Below, piece by piece: positions 1-9,691 of a stretch of DNA of 60,471 nt (positions are counted from its first letter, which is position 1; each line of letters begins with the position of its first letter). Made by a program: the position numbers and the translations under genes. The notes under the pieces were generated by a model. It saw only the letters and a list, made by a program, of their open reading frames with translations. It had not been told where the DNA came from and did not search any database. Source of the stretch: a virus; the IMG/VR virus record IMGVR_UViG_3300028025_003339, positions 1-60,471 of that record. The stretch is one strand, 5' to 3'.

Positions 1-138
1 ATATCATATGAAGAACTATATTATAACAATGGGATTGAAAAAGTAATTAATTATTTAAATATTGATTACATTGAAAATAAAGACTTTCCATATGGTAAAA
101 AATATAAAATTATACAAAATACGAATAAATTGATATGA
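1..138 (+). CDS. C-terminal fragment of an unidentified protein (5' truncated by window edge)
   Basis: Frame 1 is open from the first base for 45 codons and ends in a TGA that overlaps the next ATG (ATGA at 135-138). The fragment is rich in Tyr, Asn, Lys and Ile and I recognise no family in it. The start/stop overlap shows that it is translationally coupled to the SGNH hydrolase gene that follows, so it probably belongs to the same tail or surface-glycan module. Confidence 0.6.
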   Translation: MSYEELYYNNGIEKVINYLNIDYIENKDFPYGKKYKIIQNTNKLI

Positions 139-938
139 ACCCGTTAAAATTTTGGACACCAAATGAGTTTGAAATTTCCTCATATAAATTCAATTTATCT
201 GATAGGGTAAATAAGACATATAAAACGTCCGGTTCGGATGATACGGAAAAATGTATATATACGTATAATTCATTAGGATTCAGGGGAGATGAACCAACAA
301 AGAAAGGGTTTAAAATAATGTCAATAGGATGTTCTATTACTGAGGGGGTTGGTGTTAATGATAATGAAACATGGTCTTCACAATTTACAAAACTAATACC
401 ATATGGTGTTGATATGAATTTTGGGACGGGTGGTAGAAGTAATGATTTTATCTCCAGATGTTTATTAACTTATTATGATTTAATAAACCCCGACTTGGTT
501 TTAATAATGTACACATCACCACAAAGACGTGAAATATATACAAATGATGGGGGTATTGAACCATTTATTCCCACGGCAAAATGGGGGTACACGGAAGAAA
601 CCGACCAAGGTAAAGAGACACATGAATATTTGGTCAACTTACAAAATGATAACGAAGATTATATAAATTGGTATAAAAATCATTTATTGATAAAATATTT
701 TTTAGAATCAAAAAAATGTAATTGGTTATGGAACGGGTTTTTTGATATTCCATCGGAACATACGGAATTCAATAGATTCGATGGGGAATATAATCAACTC
801 ATAGATAAAGGGGTTGATGGGGTGCATCCAGGTCCTTTACACAATAATTCGTACGCCAAGTCATTATATGAATATATTTTACTAAAATTCCCGAATTACA
901 TACCGGTTGGTGGTATCAAATCAACCAAATTATTATAA
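135..938 (+). CDS. SGNH/GDSL-family hydrolase
   Basis: This 267-residue protein carries the blocks of SGNH hydrolases. Block I is GCSITEG (about residues 64-70, Ser nucleophile), a Gly-rich NFGTGG (block II) follows, and the C-terminal block V is DGVHPG (Asp/His). The usual GxND of block III is not obvious. The family removes acyl groups from sugars or lipids. Placed directly upstream of the tail fibre, it may deacetylate a host or virion glycan. There is no signal peptide. It is the first of three SGNH proteins in the window. The fold is a confident reading and the substrate is unknown. Confidence 0.75.
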   Translation: MNPLKFWTPNEFEISSYKFNLSDRVNKTYKTSGSDDTEKCIYTYNSLGFRGDEPTKKGFKIMSIGCSITEGVGVNDNETWSSQFTKLIPYGVDMNFGTGGRSNDFISRCLLTYYDLINPDLVLIMYTSPQRREIYTNDGGIEPFIPTAKWGYTEETDQGKETHEYLVNLQNDNEDYINWYKNHLLIKYFLESKKCNWLWNGFFDIPSEHTEFNRFDGEYNQLIDKGVDGVHPGPLHNNSYAKSLYEYILLKFPNYIPVGGIKSTKLL

Positions 939-967
939 TCAAACGAGGCAACAATCCACTTACCAAA

Positions 968-984
968 GTATTTATCTATAAATA
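968..984 (+). promoter_or_regulatory. TATTTAT-class promoter-like element before the tail fibre gene
   Basis: AGTATTTATCTATAAAT lies about 20 bases upstream of the tail fibre ATG at 997. It combines the TATTTAT element seen before many other genes here with an adjoining TATAAATA, which is identical to the phage T4 late promoter consensus. No TTTG -33 box is placed correctly upstream. It is proposed as a late promoter by analogy only. Confidence 0.4.
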
Positions 985-996
985 ATATTATTTTAG

Positions 997-3900
997 ATGA
1001 ATATATTTGATCCATTAATATCGGGTTCCCTGTCCGTATCAGGTTCGGGTAATATTTCGGGTGATTTAACGGTATTAGGAACCTTATTTGCCACGATTTC
1101 AGGAACGACACAAAATGCCGTTTCAGCATCACATGCGGCAAACTACACATTAACATCTAGTTTTGGGGAGTTTACCTCATCCTACACAACGGGTTCGTTT
1201 ACAGGTTCTTTCGAAGGAGATGGGTCTCAACTATATAACATACCCTCAAGCGGTGTTACTGGACTTAATTTAACAAGAATTGCGGATGGTAATGCCACAG
1301 CATCAATTTCTTCAGCGGACGGATTAAGAGTTAACTCAAATACTGAAATTACAGGGGCGTTAAAACTTAATGAAGTTGAATTGGGTGGTAACAACATTGT
1401 TGATATGACCCTAACAGATGGTGGTGGGAAATATTATATTAACGGAGTTAAAGCACCAAGATTATCCTTCATTAAGGGATTCAAATACAGATTCTATTAT
1501 AATAACAATGAGACTCACCCATTACTTTTCTCTTTAACTAGCGACGGGGAACACAATGGGGGTACAAGATACACCACCGGAATAACAACAAATTCTGATC
1601 CTTTCTATGTTCAAGTTGATGTTACTGATGCGACGGCCACAACATTCTATTATTGGTGTGACCATCACATTGGAATGGGTAATGCTATTTCGAAATATTC
1701 GGATTTTATGCATGGTCAATCTAACATCGGTCTCATTAATGTAGATACAACCACATTTGCCACAACCGGATCAAATAACTTTACAAATATACAAAGAACA
1801 AGTGGGTCGTTAGTAGTAACAGGTTCTGTTGATATTAGTGGTTCCCATAACGTTACAGGTTCAGTTAACATAACTGGTTCAATAACATTAAATGGTCAAG
1901 CGATTGGTACGGGTAAGTTAGATGAAACAACTTTTCAGGCGTACACATCATCAAATGATGGTAGATTGTTTGCAATTGAAAATTCCACATCATCATATAA
2001 TACGTTTACAAGTTCTATAGATACAAGAATTAAGAACGAGATAAATGAAGAAAATGTCATCTCTGGATCAATTCAGGTTTTAATAACAGGAACCACAGGA
2101 TACTCAACATTTAGTTCATCCGTTTCTTCAAGTATCGGCGAATTAAGTTCTAGTATTAGTGCAACAACATCTGGTTTAAGTTCAAGCATAGGTTCTTTAA
2201 GCTCATCTGTTGAAGGGGTGACATCGGGTCTTAGTTCATCAATAACTTCTTTAAGTTCTTCAGTAGCAACAACCACATCTGGATTAAGCTCAAGTATTGG
2301 AAGTTTATCTTCATCACTTAGTTCTACTAACGATACACAAAATGGTAGATTGGGTAGTATTGAATCTGCAACAAGTAGTTTAAATACATTTACCAGTTCA
2401 ATTGATACAACAATTAAAAATAAAATTAATACCGACTCTGTTATATCTGGTAGTATTCAAGTGTCGATTACAGGAACTACGGGGTATTCAACATTTAGCT
2501 CAAGCATATCTACAAGTTTATCTGCGAGTGTTGCGTCATTAAGTTCTAGTATCAGTACGTCAATCGATAGTTTAAGTTCATCGATTGCTACAACAACTAG
2601 TGGTTTAAGCTCAAGTATTGGAAGCGTATCGTCATCACTAAGTACAACTAACGACACCCAAAATGGTAGATTAACAAGTATTGAAACATCAACCGGTTCG
2701 TTAAACTCATTCACATCTTCTATTGATACAACAATTAAGAATAAACTTAATACTGAATCAGTAATATCTGGTAGTGTACAAGTTTTAATTACGGGAACTA
2801 CCGGTTATTCAACATTTAGTTCAAGTGTATCCACAAGCATTAGTGAGTTGAGTTCTAGTGTGGGTACCGCAATTAATGGATTAAGTTCATCAGTTGCAAC
2901 AACAACAAACGGATTAAGTTCTAGCATTGCCACAACAACAAGCGGGCTAACACTTTCAATAAGTTCTTTAAGTTCATCGGTTGCAACAACAACATCAGGA
3001 CTAAGTTCAAGTATTGGAAGTTTATCTTCATCCATAGCAACAACAAATTTAGGTCAAAATAATAGATTAGATTCTATCGAAGGTAAAACCGGAAGTTATG
3101 CAACTACGGGATCGAATACATATCAAGGTAATCAAACAATAACGGGGTCGTTATATATTTCAGAAAACTTAATAGTTGCCGGATCATCTTCGATTCAACA
3201 TATTAGTTCATCTGTTGTTAACATTGCCGATAATATTATCACAGTTAACGCACAGAACCCAGCATTAAGATTTGGGGGATTGGCGGTTATTGATAGTGGT
3301 TCATCACCACAAGTGTCCGGGTCGTTGTTATTTGACGCTACTGAGAACGAATGGGTATTTGTTCATCAAAATCAAACATCCGTTACATCCGCGTTATTAA
3401 TAATGGGTCCTGAGACTTTTGATGATTTAGGTAATGAAATTCATTTAACAAACAATAGATTAGTTAAATCAACGATTGACGAACACGTTGGTGATAGTAA
3501 TATCACAGACACCGGTACAAAGGTTTCTATAAATTCAAATACAGAAGTAACTGGAACATTAAAAGTTACAGGAAATATAACTAGTCCTAATATAACTGCA
3601 ATAGAAACGTCTACGAGCAGTTTAAATACTTTCACATCATCATTATTAACAGCTGTGGAATTAACCGGTTCTAACTTAACTGTTAGAGGTAACTTATTGG
3701 TTAAAGGAACAACAACAAACGTTAACACATCAACATTAGATGTTGATAACAATTTAATTAATCTTAATGGTGCTGGTGCATCTAATGCGGGTCTAAGAGT
3801 TAAAGATACCACCGGAGTAAGTCAAATTTCTGGCTCACTATTATGGGATGCAACAAATGATTATTGGATTGCGGGTCAATTAGGTTCTGAACAAAGATTA

Positions 3901-6237
3901 GTAAGAGAAACAGAATTCAACACACAAGTTACTAGAATTGGTAATCTTGAAACAAGTAGTGGTTCATTAAATTCATTTACATCCTCTATTAATACAACCA
4001 TTAAAAGTAAATTAAATACTGATGGTGTTATTAGTGGTTCCGTACAGGTTAATCATAATGCAACAACAAACTATGATGCAAATCAACACGTTGACCACAC
4101 AACCGTTTCAATTTCTGCTGGTAGTGGTTTAAGTGGTGGAGGTACAATTGCAGCAACAAGAACATTAACATTAGACACAGGTTCAGTACACTTTTTAGAT
4201 GGTGTTAAAAAAGAATTAAACACCGAGGGTGTTATATCGGGTTCATCACAAGTATTATCAGGAACAGGTATTTGGTCTGGTTCGGCACAATTACCATCAG
4301 GAGTTATTTCAGGATCAGCACAAGTTATTTCTTCATTACCTTCCGGTACGGTATCAGGTTCATCACAAGTTTTATCTGGTACAGGTATATGGTCCGGATC
4401 CGCACAACTACCATCGGGGGTTATTAGTGGGTCAGCACAAGTAATATCATCATTACCATCAGGTACAATATCAGGTTCAGCACAATTAACATCAACATTT
4501 GTACAAAAGGCTGGAGATACCATGACTGGTCAATTAATTGTAGGTTCGACAGGAACCGCCGGTGCGGCAACTTTAAAAGTAAACACCTCTAGTGCAATAT
4601 CGTTTATACATTCACAAGAGAACTTCTCACCAAATATGACCAATGGTCAAACAAACATTTTAGTTGTTGGTCAAGCTGGTAGTACTAAAAATGCCGGTTA
4701 CTTAGGATACAATTGGTCTAGTTCTGCATCAAATAGTAACTTCATAAGTCTTGGTCATTGGGGTTCTGATAATTTATTAAGAGTGTATGGTGATGGTACC
4801 GTTTACATGGGTACTGTTACAACAGGTGTTTGGAACGGTACAGCAATCGGCGATACATATATTAGTTCGGCATCAAATTGGAACACAGCATATAATAAAA
4901 GAATTTCTTCTTTAGGTTTTACAAGTTCAACAGTTACAATCACATTAGCGGATAGTTCAACTGTTACAGGTTCAGTCCCAACCTTTAATCAAAATACAAG
5001 TGGAACTGCGGCTAATATAACTGCGAGTTCAAATACAAGTTTAACATCGTTAGCTAATTTAGCTACGGTTGGTACAATTACAACAGGTGTATGGAATGGT
5101 ACCGCAATTGCAAACGCATATTTGGCTAATTCATCATTTAATATTGGTACAACATCAATATCATTAGGTCGGGCGAGTGCATCTCAAACATTGACAGGTG
5201 TTAGTGTTGATGGTTCTGCGGGAAGTGCAGGGGTCATAACTGCATCAGGTGGGATAACAAATCAATATGGTAATGGAACTGTTGGATATTCATATGCACA
5301 TAATAGTAGCACAACGGGGTTGTTTACAGCGGTTGATAATTCAAATGGTATCCTCACTGTTAATAGACATCCAGATAACTATTATAGCCAATTAGGTTTC
5401 AGTTCTAATGGTAATCTATATTATAGAAGTTTTTCAGCAACCGCAATTAACACGTCACAGGCTTGGAAAACAATTATTGATTCAGGTAATATTGGATCAC
5501 AAACAGTATCCAACGTTTCAGGAACGGTTGCTGTTGCAAATGGTGGAACCGGCGCAACAACTGCGGCTAATGCAAGAACAAACTTAGGATTAGTGATAGG
5601 TACGGACGTACTGGCACAAAGAACTTTTGGAACTGCGGCAAATAATAACACAGGAGATTTTGCGGCATTCAATGCAACAACATATGTTGGTACGACCGCA
5701 ATCGCACTTAACAGAGCTAGTGGGACACAAACATTAACAGGTGTCTCAATTGATGGAAACGCTGCAACTGCAACATCCGCAGACCAAATCGATGGTATCG
5801 GTATTAGAAACACAAATACAAGTGGAGTTGCCGCAAATACATTAGATTCAAACGGATTTACATATGTAACAGATGTTGATGGTAGTAGTACCAACTTAAC
5901 TGGTAACTCAACAGACGGAGCATTGTATTCTCAAATATATAGTTCTAGTTGGCAACATCAAATATATGGAGATTATCGGACGGGTATTATGTATGTTAGA
6001 GGTAAGAACAGTGGTACATGGGCTAGTTGGAAGAGAGTTGCATTAAGTAGTGCAACAACATTCTCTAACGTGTCAAGTGTAACTTTTAACCATACTTTGG
6101 GAACGGCAAATGTAACGGCACAAGTGTTTGATTCAAACGGAGACATGTTCTTCCCTTCCAATATAAGAATAACATCGACACAAGTGATATTAACTTTTGC
6201 GTCAAATAGAAGTGGAAGACTTGTAGTTACAGGATAA
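997..6237 (+). CDS. Giant tail fibre / adhesin, 1746 aa, with repeats and a cupredoxin-like insert
   Basis: This is a Ser/Thr/Gly-rich fibre with low-complexity repeats built on SGS, TGS and VTGS strands, typical of trimeric phage fibres. Residues about 160-235 look like a cupredoxin-type domain: H174, C221, H224 and M227 could form a type 1 copper site (CDHHIGM). Residues about 340-700 hold tandem SGLSSSIGSLSSS-type repeats. A 39-residue unit is duplicated at 1081-1158. VANGGTGATTAANARTNLGL is a classic tail-fibre motif. Near the C-terminus a WQHQIYG...WASWKRV segment resembles a pyocin-knob domain. The ATG at 997 follows a TATTTAT/TATAAATA element. It is probably the host-recognition fibre, and the three following genes are probable partners. 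Confidence 0.85.
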   Translation: MNIFDPLISGSLSVSGSGNISGDLTVLGTLFATISGTTQNAVSASHAANYTLTSSFGEFTSSYTTGSFTGSFEGDGSQLYNIPSSGVTGLNLTRIADGNATASISSADGLRVNSNTEITGALKLNEVELGGNNIVDMTLTDGGGKYYINGVKAPRLSFIKGFKYRFYYNNNETHPLLFSLTSDGEHNGGTRYTTGITTNSDPFYVQVDVTDATATTFYYWCDHHIGMGNAISKYSDFMHGQSNIGLINVDTTTFATTGSNNFTNIQRTSGSLVVTGSVDISGSHNVTGSVNITGSITLNGQAIGTGKLDETTFQAYTSSNDGRLFAIENSTSSYNTFTSSIDTRIKNEINEENVISGSIQVLITGTTGYSTFSSSVSSSIGELSSSISATTSGLSSSIGSLSSSVEGVTSGLSSSITSLSSSVATTTSGLSSSIGSLSSSLSSTNDTQNGRLGSIESATSSLNTFTSSIDTTIKNKINTDSVISGSIQVSITGTTGYSTFSSSISTSLSASVASLSSSISTSIDSLSSSIATTTSGLSSSIGSVSSSLSTTNDTQNGRLTSIETSTGSLNSFTSSIDTTIKNKLNTESVISGSVQVLITGTTGYSTFSSSVSTSISELSSSVGTAINGLSSSVATTTNGLSSSIATTTSGLTLSISSLSSSVATTTSGLSSSIGSLSSSIATTNLGQNNRLDSIEGKTGSYATTGSNTYQGNQTITGSLYISENLIVAGSSSIQHISSSVVNIADNIITVNAQNPALRFGGLAVIDSGSSPQVSGSLLFDATENEWVFVHQNQTSVTSALLIMGPETFDDLGNEIHLTNNRLVKSTIDEHVGDSNITDTGTKVSINSNTEVTGTLKVTGNITSPNITAIETSTSSLNTFTSSLLTAVELTGSNLTVRGNLLVKGTTTNVNTSTLDVDNNLINLNGAGASNAGLRVKDTTGVSQISGSLLWDATNDYWIAGQLGSEQRLVRETEFNTQVTRIGNLETSSGSLNSFTSSINTTIKSKLNTDGVISGSVQVNHNATTNYDANQHVDHTTVSISAGSGLSGGGTIAATRTLTLDTGSVHFLDGVKKELNTEGVISGSSQVLSGTGIWSGSAQLPSGVISGSAQVISSLPSGTVSGSSQVLSGTGIWSGSAQLPSGVISGSAQVISSLPSGTISGSAQLTSTFVQKAGDTMTGQLIVGSTGTAGAATLKVNTSSAISFIHSQENFSPNMTNGQTNILVVGQAGSTKNAGYLGYNWSSSASNSNFISLGHWGSDNLLRVYGDGTVYMGTVTTGVWNGTAIGDTYISSASNWNTAYNKRISSLGFTSSTVTITLADSSTVTGSVPTFNQNTSGTAANITASSNTSLTSLANLATVGTITTGVWNGTAIANAYLANSSFNIGTTSISLGRASASQTLTGVSVDGSAGSAGVITASGGITNQYGNGTVGYSYAHNSSTTGLFTAVDNSNGILTVNRHPDNYYSQLGFSSNGNLYYRSFSATAINTSQAWKTIIDSGNIGSQTVSNVSGTVAVANGGTGATTAANARTNLGLVIGTDVLAQRTFGTAANNNTGDFAAFNATTYVGTTAIALNRASGTQTLTGVSIDGNAATATSADQIDGIGIRNTNTSGVAANTLDSNGFTYVTDVDGSSTNLTGNSTDGALYSQIYSSSWQHQIYGDYRTGIMYVRGKNSGTWASWKRVALSSATTFSNVSSVTFNHTLGTANVTAQVFDSNGDMFFPSNIRITSTQVILTFASNRSGRLVVTG
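2040..3060 (+). repeat. Degenerate tandem repeats inside the tail fibre gene
   Basis: Three imperfect copies of a module beginning with the codons for TGTTGYSTFSSS (near 2083, 2470 and 2794) are each followed by many short SGLSSSI/SLSSSV units. They are coding, in frame and divergent at wobble positions, which fits protein-level repeat expansion in a fibre shaft. Confidence 0.7.
4237..4470 (+). repeat. Two tandem copies of a 117-base (39-residue) coding repeat
   Basis: The unit encodes SGSSQVLSGTGIWSGSAQLP followed by SGVISGSAQVISSLPSGT. It occurs at 4237-4353 and again at 4354-4470. The two copies encode nearly identical protein but differ at many third positions, so the duplication is not recent or is held by selection on protein sequence. 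Confidence 0.8.
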
Positions 6238-6256
6238 AATCCGTATATTATACAAT

Positions 6257-7396
6257 ATGTTAAGAGAAAACGTAGAAGTTAGTGGTTCATTAAATGTAAG
6301 TGGACAATATATTATACCAAGAGGGCCACGAGCAAATAGGCCATCTAGTCCTGATATTGGGTCATTATATTTGGAAGAATCTACTAGTGGTAGTTTTGTG
6401 GTTACATATACAGCCTCATCAAATTATGATGGTGGTTGGGAACCAGTTGGTTCACAAAATACAGATAGAACAGGATTTAAATATAGACAGGTTATTAATT
6501 ACTCATACTTAGCTGGTGGTTATAAATCCGCATCACCATGGAAGAATGTTCATAGAACAACAAATTCAACAGACCAAACGGTTCACTTAGGTGAACTATT
6601 AGATTATCCGGCATCATATACATCCGGTGCTTGTAGTAAAAGCATTTTATTTCTTTGGTCAACAAATACAGATGGTACATTTAAAGGGGACAGCACTATT
6701 CATTCAACATGGACTAGTGGTGTTAATATGGTAAACGAAACATCATACGCTCATCAAACCAAATGGGATTTAGCAAATGCGAGAGATGATTGTGGTACTT
6801 TACATCAAGAAACAGAATTTGCTTGGATATTTGGTGCTGGGGTAGCTGCGGTTGAGAAGTTTAATTTAACAAACGAAACAATGTATAGTGTATACTATCA
6901 AGCGGGTGTACCATACATTACTACAACATCATCAATTACTGGTAGTGGACCATCAGGTGCTTCGGGATTTTCTGACGAAAACTACGGATATGGTTGGACA
7001 CAACAAAGTGGAACTAAATTATTTTTTGCAAACGATACGTTCACAAACAATCAACAATGGGGTGCGAGTGGACAACAAAAAGGAATTAGCTCAAAGGTAG
7101 GAAAAGGATATGCAGGAAATGAAGGTACATATAATGGGGGTTACAACTTAAGAAGATGGAATGTTTTTACCGAAACCAATCTTGGTAATGTGGCAAAACC
7201 ACATGGTAACTGCGGAGAAGAAAACTTTACAATGGGACAAGATCATCAATATATGTTAGGTTGTTATGACGGTGCACAGGTAAATACTAGTTGGAAATTT
7301 GGTTACACTACGGATACTGGTACAGTAAACCCTAGTGGTTTGGCACCAGGAGTAAATGATGGAACATCATCAGGTCATTGCGGTTGGAGAACATAA
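6257..7396 (+). CDS. Tail protein paralogue 1 (putative receptor-binding), 379 aa
   Basis: It starts with MLRENVEVSGSLNVSG, which mirrors the strand repeats of the big fibre and suggests that the N-terminus docks on the same structure. It then has RANRPSSP...GSLYLEESTSGSF, which is shared with the two following genes. The conserved C-terminal half includes VGKGYAGNEG, YNGGYNLRRW and GTSSGHCGWR. The central segment (about residues 160-250) is the most divergent between paralogues. By position after the fibre and by this conserved-ends, variable-middle layout it is probably a receptor-binding or fibre-tip protein. No enzyme motif is visible. Confidence 0.7.
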   Translation: MLRENVEVSGSLNVSGQYIIPRGPRANRPSSPDIGSLYLEESTSGSFVVTYTASSNYDGGWEPVGSQNTDRTGFKYRQVINYSYLAGGYKSASPWKNVHRTTNSTDQTVHLGELLDYPASYTSGACSKSILFLWSTNTDGTFKGDSTIHSTWTSGVNMVNETSYAHQTKWDLANARDDCGTLHQETEFAWIFGAGVAAVEKFNLTNETMYSVYYQAGVPYITTTSSITGSGPSGASGFSDENYGYGWTQQSGTKLFFANDTFTNNQQWGASGQQKGISSKVGKGYAGNEGTYNGGYNLRRWNVFTETNLGNVAKPHGNCGEENFTMGQDHQYMLGCYDGAQVNTSWKFGYTTDTGTVNPSGLAPGVNDGTSSGHCGWRT

Positions 7397-7402
7397 AATT
7401 TA

Positions 7403-7410
7403 TATTTATA
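7403..7410 (+). promoter_or_regulatory. TATTTATA element before tail paralogue 2
   Basis: TATTTATA sits four bases upstream of the ATG at 7415, in the short gap after tail paralogue 1. The same element precedes other genes in this window at similar spacing. It could act as a promoter or in translation initiation, and sequence alone cannot decide which. Confidence 0.35.
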
Positions 7411-7414
7411 AGAT

Positions 7415-8521
7415 ATGCTACACGAAAATATTGAAATTAGTGGGTCCCTAAAAGCACAAGGTGTGATAAAATCACCAGTAGGCACGCGGGCAAATAGACC
7501 TAGCAGTCCACAAACTGGTTCTTTATATTTAGAACAAGCAACTAGTGGTAGTTTTTTGATGGTTTATGTTGGTTTAAGTAATAGCGATAGTGGATGGGTT
7601 AGGGTATCTTCTCAAGTAAACGCCAATGTTGGTTTTAAATTTAGACAGATAATTAGTGTTTCTTATCTTGCGGGTGGTTATAAAGATTCATCCCCTTGGA
7701 AAAATGTTCACAAAACAATTAACTCTACAGATCAAACAACACACATTGGAGAATTGTTAGATCATCCAGCATCATATACATCGGGAGCTTGTAGCAAATA
7801 TATCTTTTTTATTTGGTCGGTTAATACAGATAATACATTTAAAGGACCGAGTACTGTAGATAGTGTTAGAACCTCAGCAATTAACATGGCGAATGACACA
7901 AAATATACACATAATCAAAAATTCAATATTACCAATGCTAGAAGTGACTTAGGAACCATGCATAAAGAAACAGAAATGGCTTATATGTTTACCGGTGGTA
8001 GTACTGTTGTTGAAAGATTTGATTTAAGTACGGAAACAATAGCAACTGGTTTCCATTTAACAACGATCGATGGTAGTGATGGTGGTTCAGCATTTTCTGA
8101 TGAAAACTTTGGATATGGTTGGACGTCATCTGCAGGTATTAAAATGAGTTTTGCAACGGAAACAATTACATCAAGTGGAATGTGGGGCGCACATTCACAA
8201 CAAAAAGGAATTAGTTCAAAAGTTGGAAAAGGTTATGCTGGAAACGAAGGTTCATATAATGGTGGTTACAACTTAAGAAGATGGAGTAATGCTAATGATA
8301 CCAACATTGGAAACGTATCAAAGCCTCATCCTAATTGCGGTGAAGAAAATTTTACCATGGGTCAAGATCATCAGTATATGTTAGGTAATTATGATGGGCT
8401 ACAAAATAATACAAGTTGGAAATTCTTCTATGCAACAGATACAGGAACAACCAGTGTAAGTGGGTTAAACCCCGCAGTCAATGCTGGAACATCATCTGGG
8501 CATTGTGGATGGAGAGGGTAA
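7415..8521 (+). CDS. Tail protein paralogue 2 (putative receptor-binding), 368 aa
   Basis: It is homologous along its length to the genes on both sides: an N-terminal ENIEISGSLKAQG strand, RANRPSSP, YLAGGYKDSSPWKNVH, KVGKGYAGNEG, YNGGYNLRRW and the ending GTSSGHCGWRG. The middle region differs from its paralogues. The tandem arrangement points to gene duplication followed by diversification of a binding surface. Function is inferred from context. Confidence 0.7.
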   Translation: MLHENIEISGSLKAQGVIKSPVGTRANRPSSPQTGSLYLEQATSGSFLMVYVGLSNSDSGWVRVSSQVNANVGFKFRQIISVSYLAGGYKDSSPWKNVHKTINSTDQTTHIGELLDHPASYTSGACSKYIFFIWSVNTDNTFKGPSTVDSVRTSAINMANDTKYTHNQKFNITNARSDLGTMHKETEMAYMFTGGSTVVERFDLSTETIATGFHLTTIDGSDGGSAFSDENFGYGWTSSAGIKMSFATETITSSGMWGAHSQQKGISSKVGKGYAGNEGSYNGGYNLRRWSNANDTNIGNVSKPHPNCGEENFTMGQDHQYMLGNYDGLQNNTSWKFFYATDTGTTSVSGLNPAVNAGTSSGHCGWRG

Positions 8522-8535
8522 AAAATAATTAAATT

Positions 8536-9645
8536 ATGATATACGAGAATTTAGAAGTTAGTGGTAGTTTAACATCAGATAGGGTGGTTAATAGACCACC
8601 TAGAGGTGTTAGAGCAAGCAGACCTGGTTCACCATTATCTGGTTCTTTATATTTGGAAGAATCCACTAGTGGTAGCTTTTTAATGTTATATACCGGCGTA
8701 TCAAATATTGATAACGGATGGGAGAGAATTGCGGCACAAGAAACCATTCCAATAGCATTTAAATATAGACAAGTTTTATCATACACATATTTGGCTGGTG
8801 GTTATAAAGATTCATCACCTTGGAGAAACGTACATAAAACAACAAACTCAACGAATCAAACAACACACGTCGGTGAATTGTTAGATTATCCCGCATCATA
8901 TACATCTGGTGCATGTAATAAAACAATATTGTTTATTTGGTCAGTAAATGATGATGGGGCATGGAAAGGTCCAGAAAGTATTCATGGGACTCGGACATCA
9001 GCAATTAATTTGTTTAACGATACAAACTATGCTCATCAAGCTAAATTTAACACAGGTATTGCTAGAAGTGACGTTGCAACTATGCAAAAAGAAACGGAGT
9101 TTGCCTATTTAATTTCGGGTGGATCAACAACAATTGAAAAATTTAACCTATCTAACGAAAGTTATGTAAGTGGATTTGGTGTAACGTCAATAAGCGGTAA
9201 CGATGGTGCCGGTGCATTTTATGATGAAAGTTTTGGATATGCGTGGACAACATCTGCGGGTATAAAATTTAATTTTTCAAATGAAACACCAAGCTCATCA
9301 ACACAATGGGGAGCACACGCACAACAAAAAGGTATACCATCTAAAGTTGGGAAAGGTTATTGTGGTAACGAGGGGTCATATAATGGTGGTTACAACTTAA
9401 GAAGATGGAGTAATTCTACGGATACGAATCTTGGTAATGTTGCAAAGCCACATGCCAACTGTGGTGAAGAAAACTTCGCATTAGGACAAGACTGGCAATA
9501 TATGTTAGGAAATTATGATGGAACAGGACAAAACAATACGTCTTGGATAATGGTTTATGCAACCGACACAGGTTCAAATGCCATTACGGGATTAGCACCA
9601 CGGGTTAACGCTGGGACATCATCTGGACATTGTGGTTGGAGATAA
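8536..9645 (+). CDS. Tail protein paralogue 3 (putative receptor-binding), 369 aa
   Basis: This is the third tandem copy. It shares ENLEVSGSL at the N-terminus, RASRPGSPLSGSLYLEESTS, YLAGGYKDSSPWRNVH, KVGKGYCGNEGSYNGGY and a terminal SGHCGWR. It differs from the other copies mainly in the central third. It follows paralogue 2 by 14 bases, so the two are almost certainly co-transcribed. It closes the tail cluster, because a new promoter follows it. Confidence 0.7.
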   Translation: MIYENLEVSGSLTSDRVVNRPPRGVRASRPGSPLSGSLYLEESTSGSFLMLYTGVSNIDNGWERIAAQETIPIAFKYRQVLSYTYLAGGYKDSSPWRNVHKTTNSTNQTTHVGELLDYPASYTSGACNKTILFIWSVNDDGAWKGPESIHGTRTSAINLFNDTNYAHQAKFNTGIARSDVATMQKETEFAYLISGGSTTIEKFNLSNESYVSGFGVTSISGNDGAGAFYDESFGYAWTTSAGIKFNFSNETPSSSTQWGAHAQQKGIPSKVGKGYCGNEGSYNGGYNLRRWSNSTDTNLGNVAKPHANCGEENFALGQDWQYMLGNYDGTGQNNTSWIMVYATDTGSNAITGLAPRVNAGTSSGHCGWR

Positions 9646-9646
9646 G

Positions 9647-9677
9647 TTGACATTTTAAAAAATTTTACTTATATTAG
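9647..9677 (+). promoter_or_regulatory. Promoter, TTG-N20-TATATTAG
   Basis: TTG at 9647-9649 and TATATTAG at 9670-9677 are separated by 20 bases, the spacing of Bacteroidota -33/-7 promoters. The same AGTTGA...TTATATTAGTAT layout recurs before the tRNA at 13887-13917, which strengthens the call. It would drive the gene at 9692 and those after it. Confidence 0.55.
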
Positions 9678-9691
9678 TATAAAAAACAATT

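Noticed and set aside
977-984. TATAAATA before the tail fibre as a T4 late promoter in its own right
   Set aside because: It would put the transcription start about seven bases before the ATG and is a single case, whereas the adjoining TATTTAT recurs before other genes. I kept only the combined element.
2055-3060. Regularly spaced repeats that could suggest a CRISPR array
   Set aside because: The repeats are in frame, degenerate at third positions, uneven in spacing and lie inside the tail fibre gene.
3441-5894. Long minus-strand open frames across the tail fibre (for example 4083-4523 and 5421-5894)
   Set aside because: They arise from the biased Ser/Thr/Gly repeat codons of the fibre read in reverse and have no start context, promoter or recognisable protein.
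5421-5894. Membrane protein encoded opposite the fibre C-terminus
   Set aside because: The hydrophobic look comes from reverse reading of Asn/Thr-rich codons, as expected for a shadow frame.
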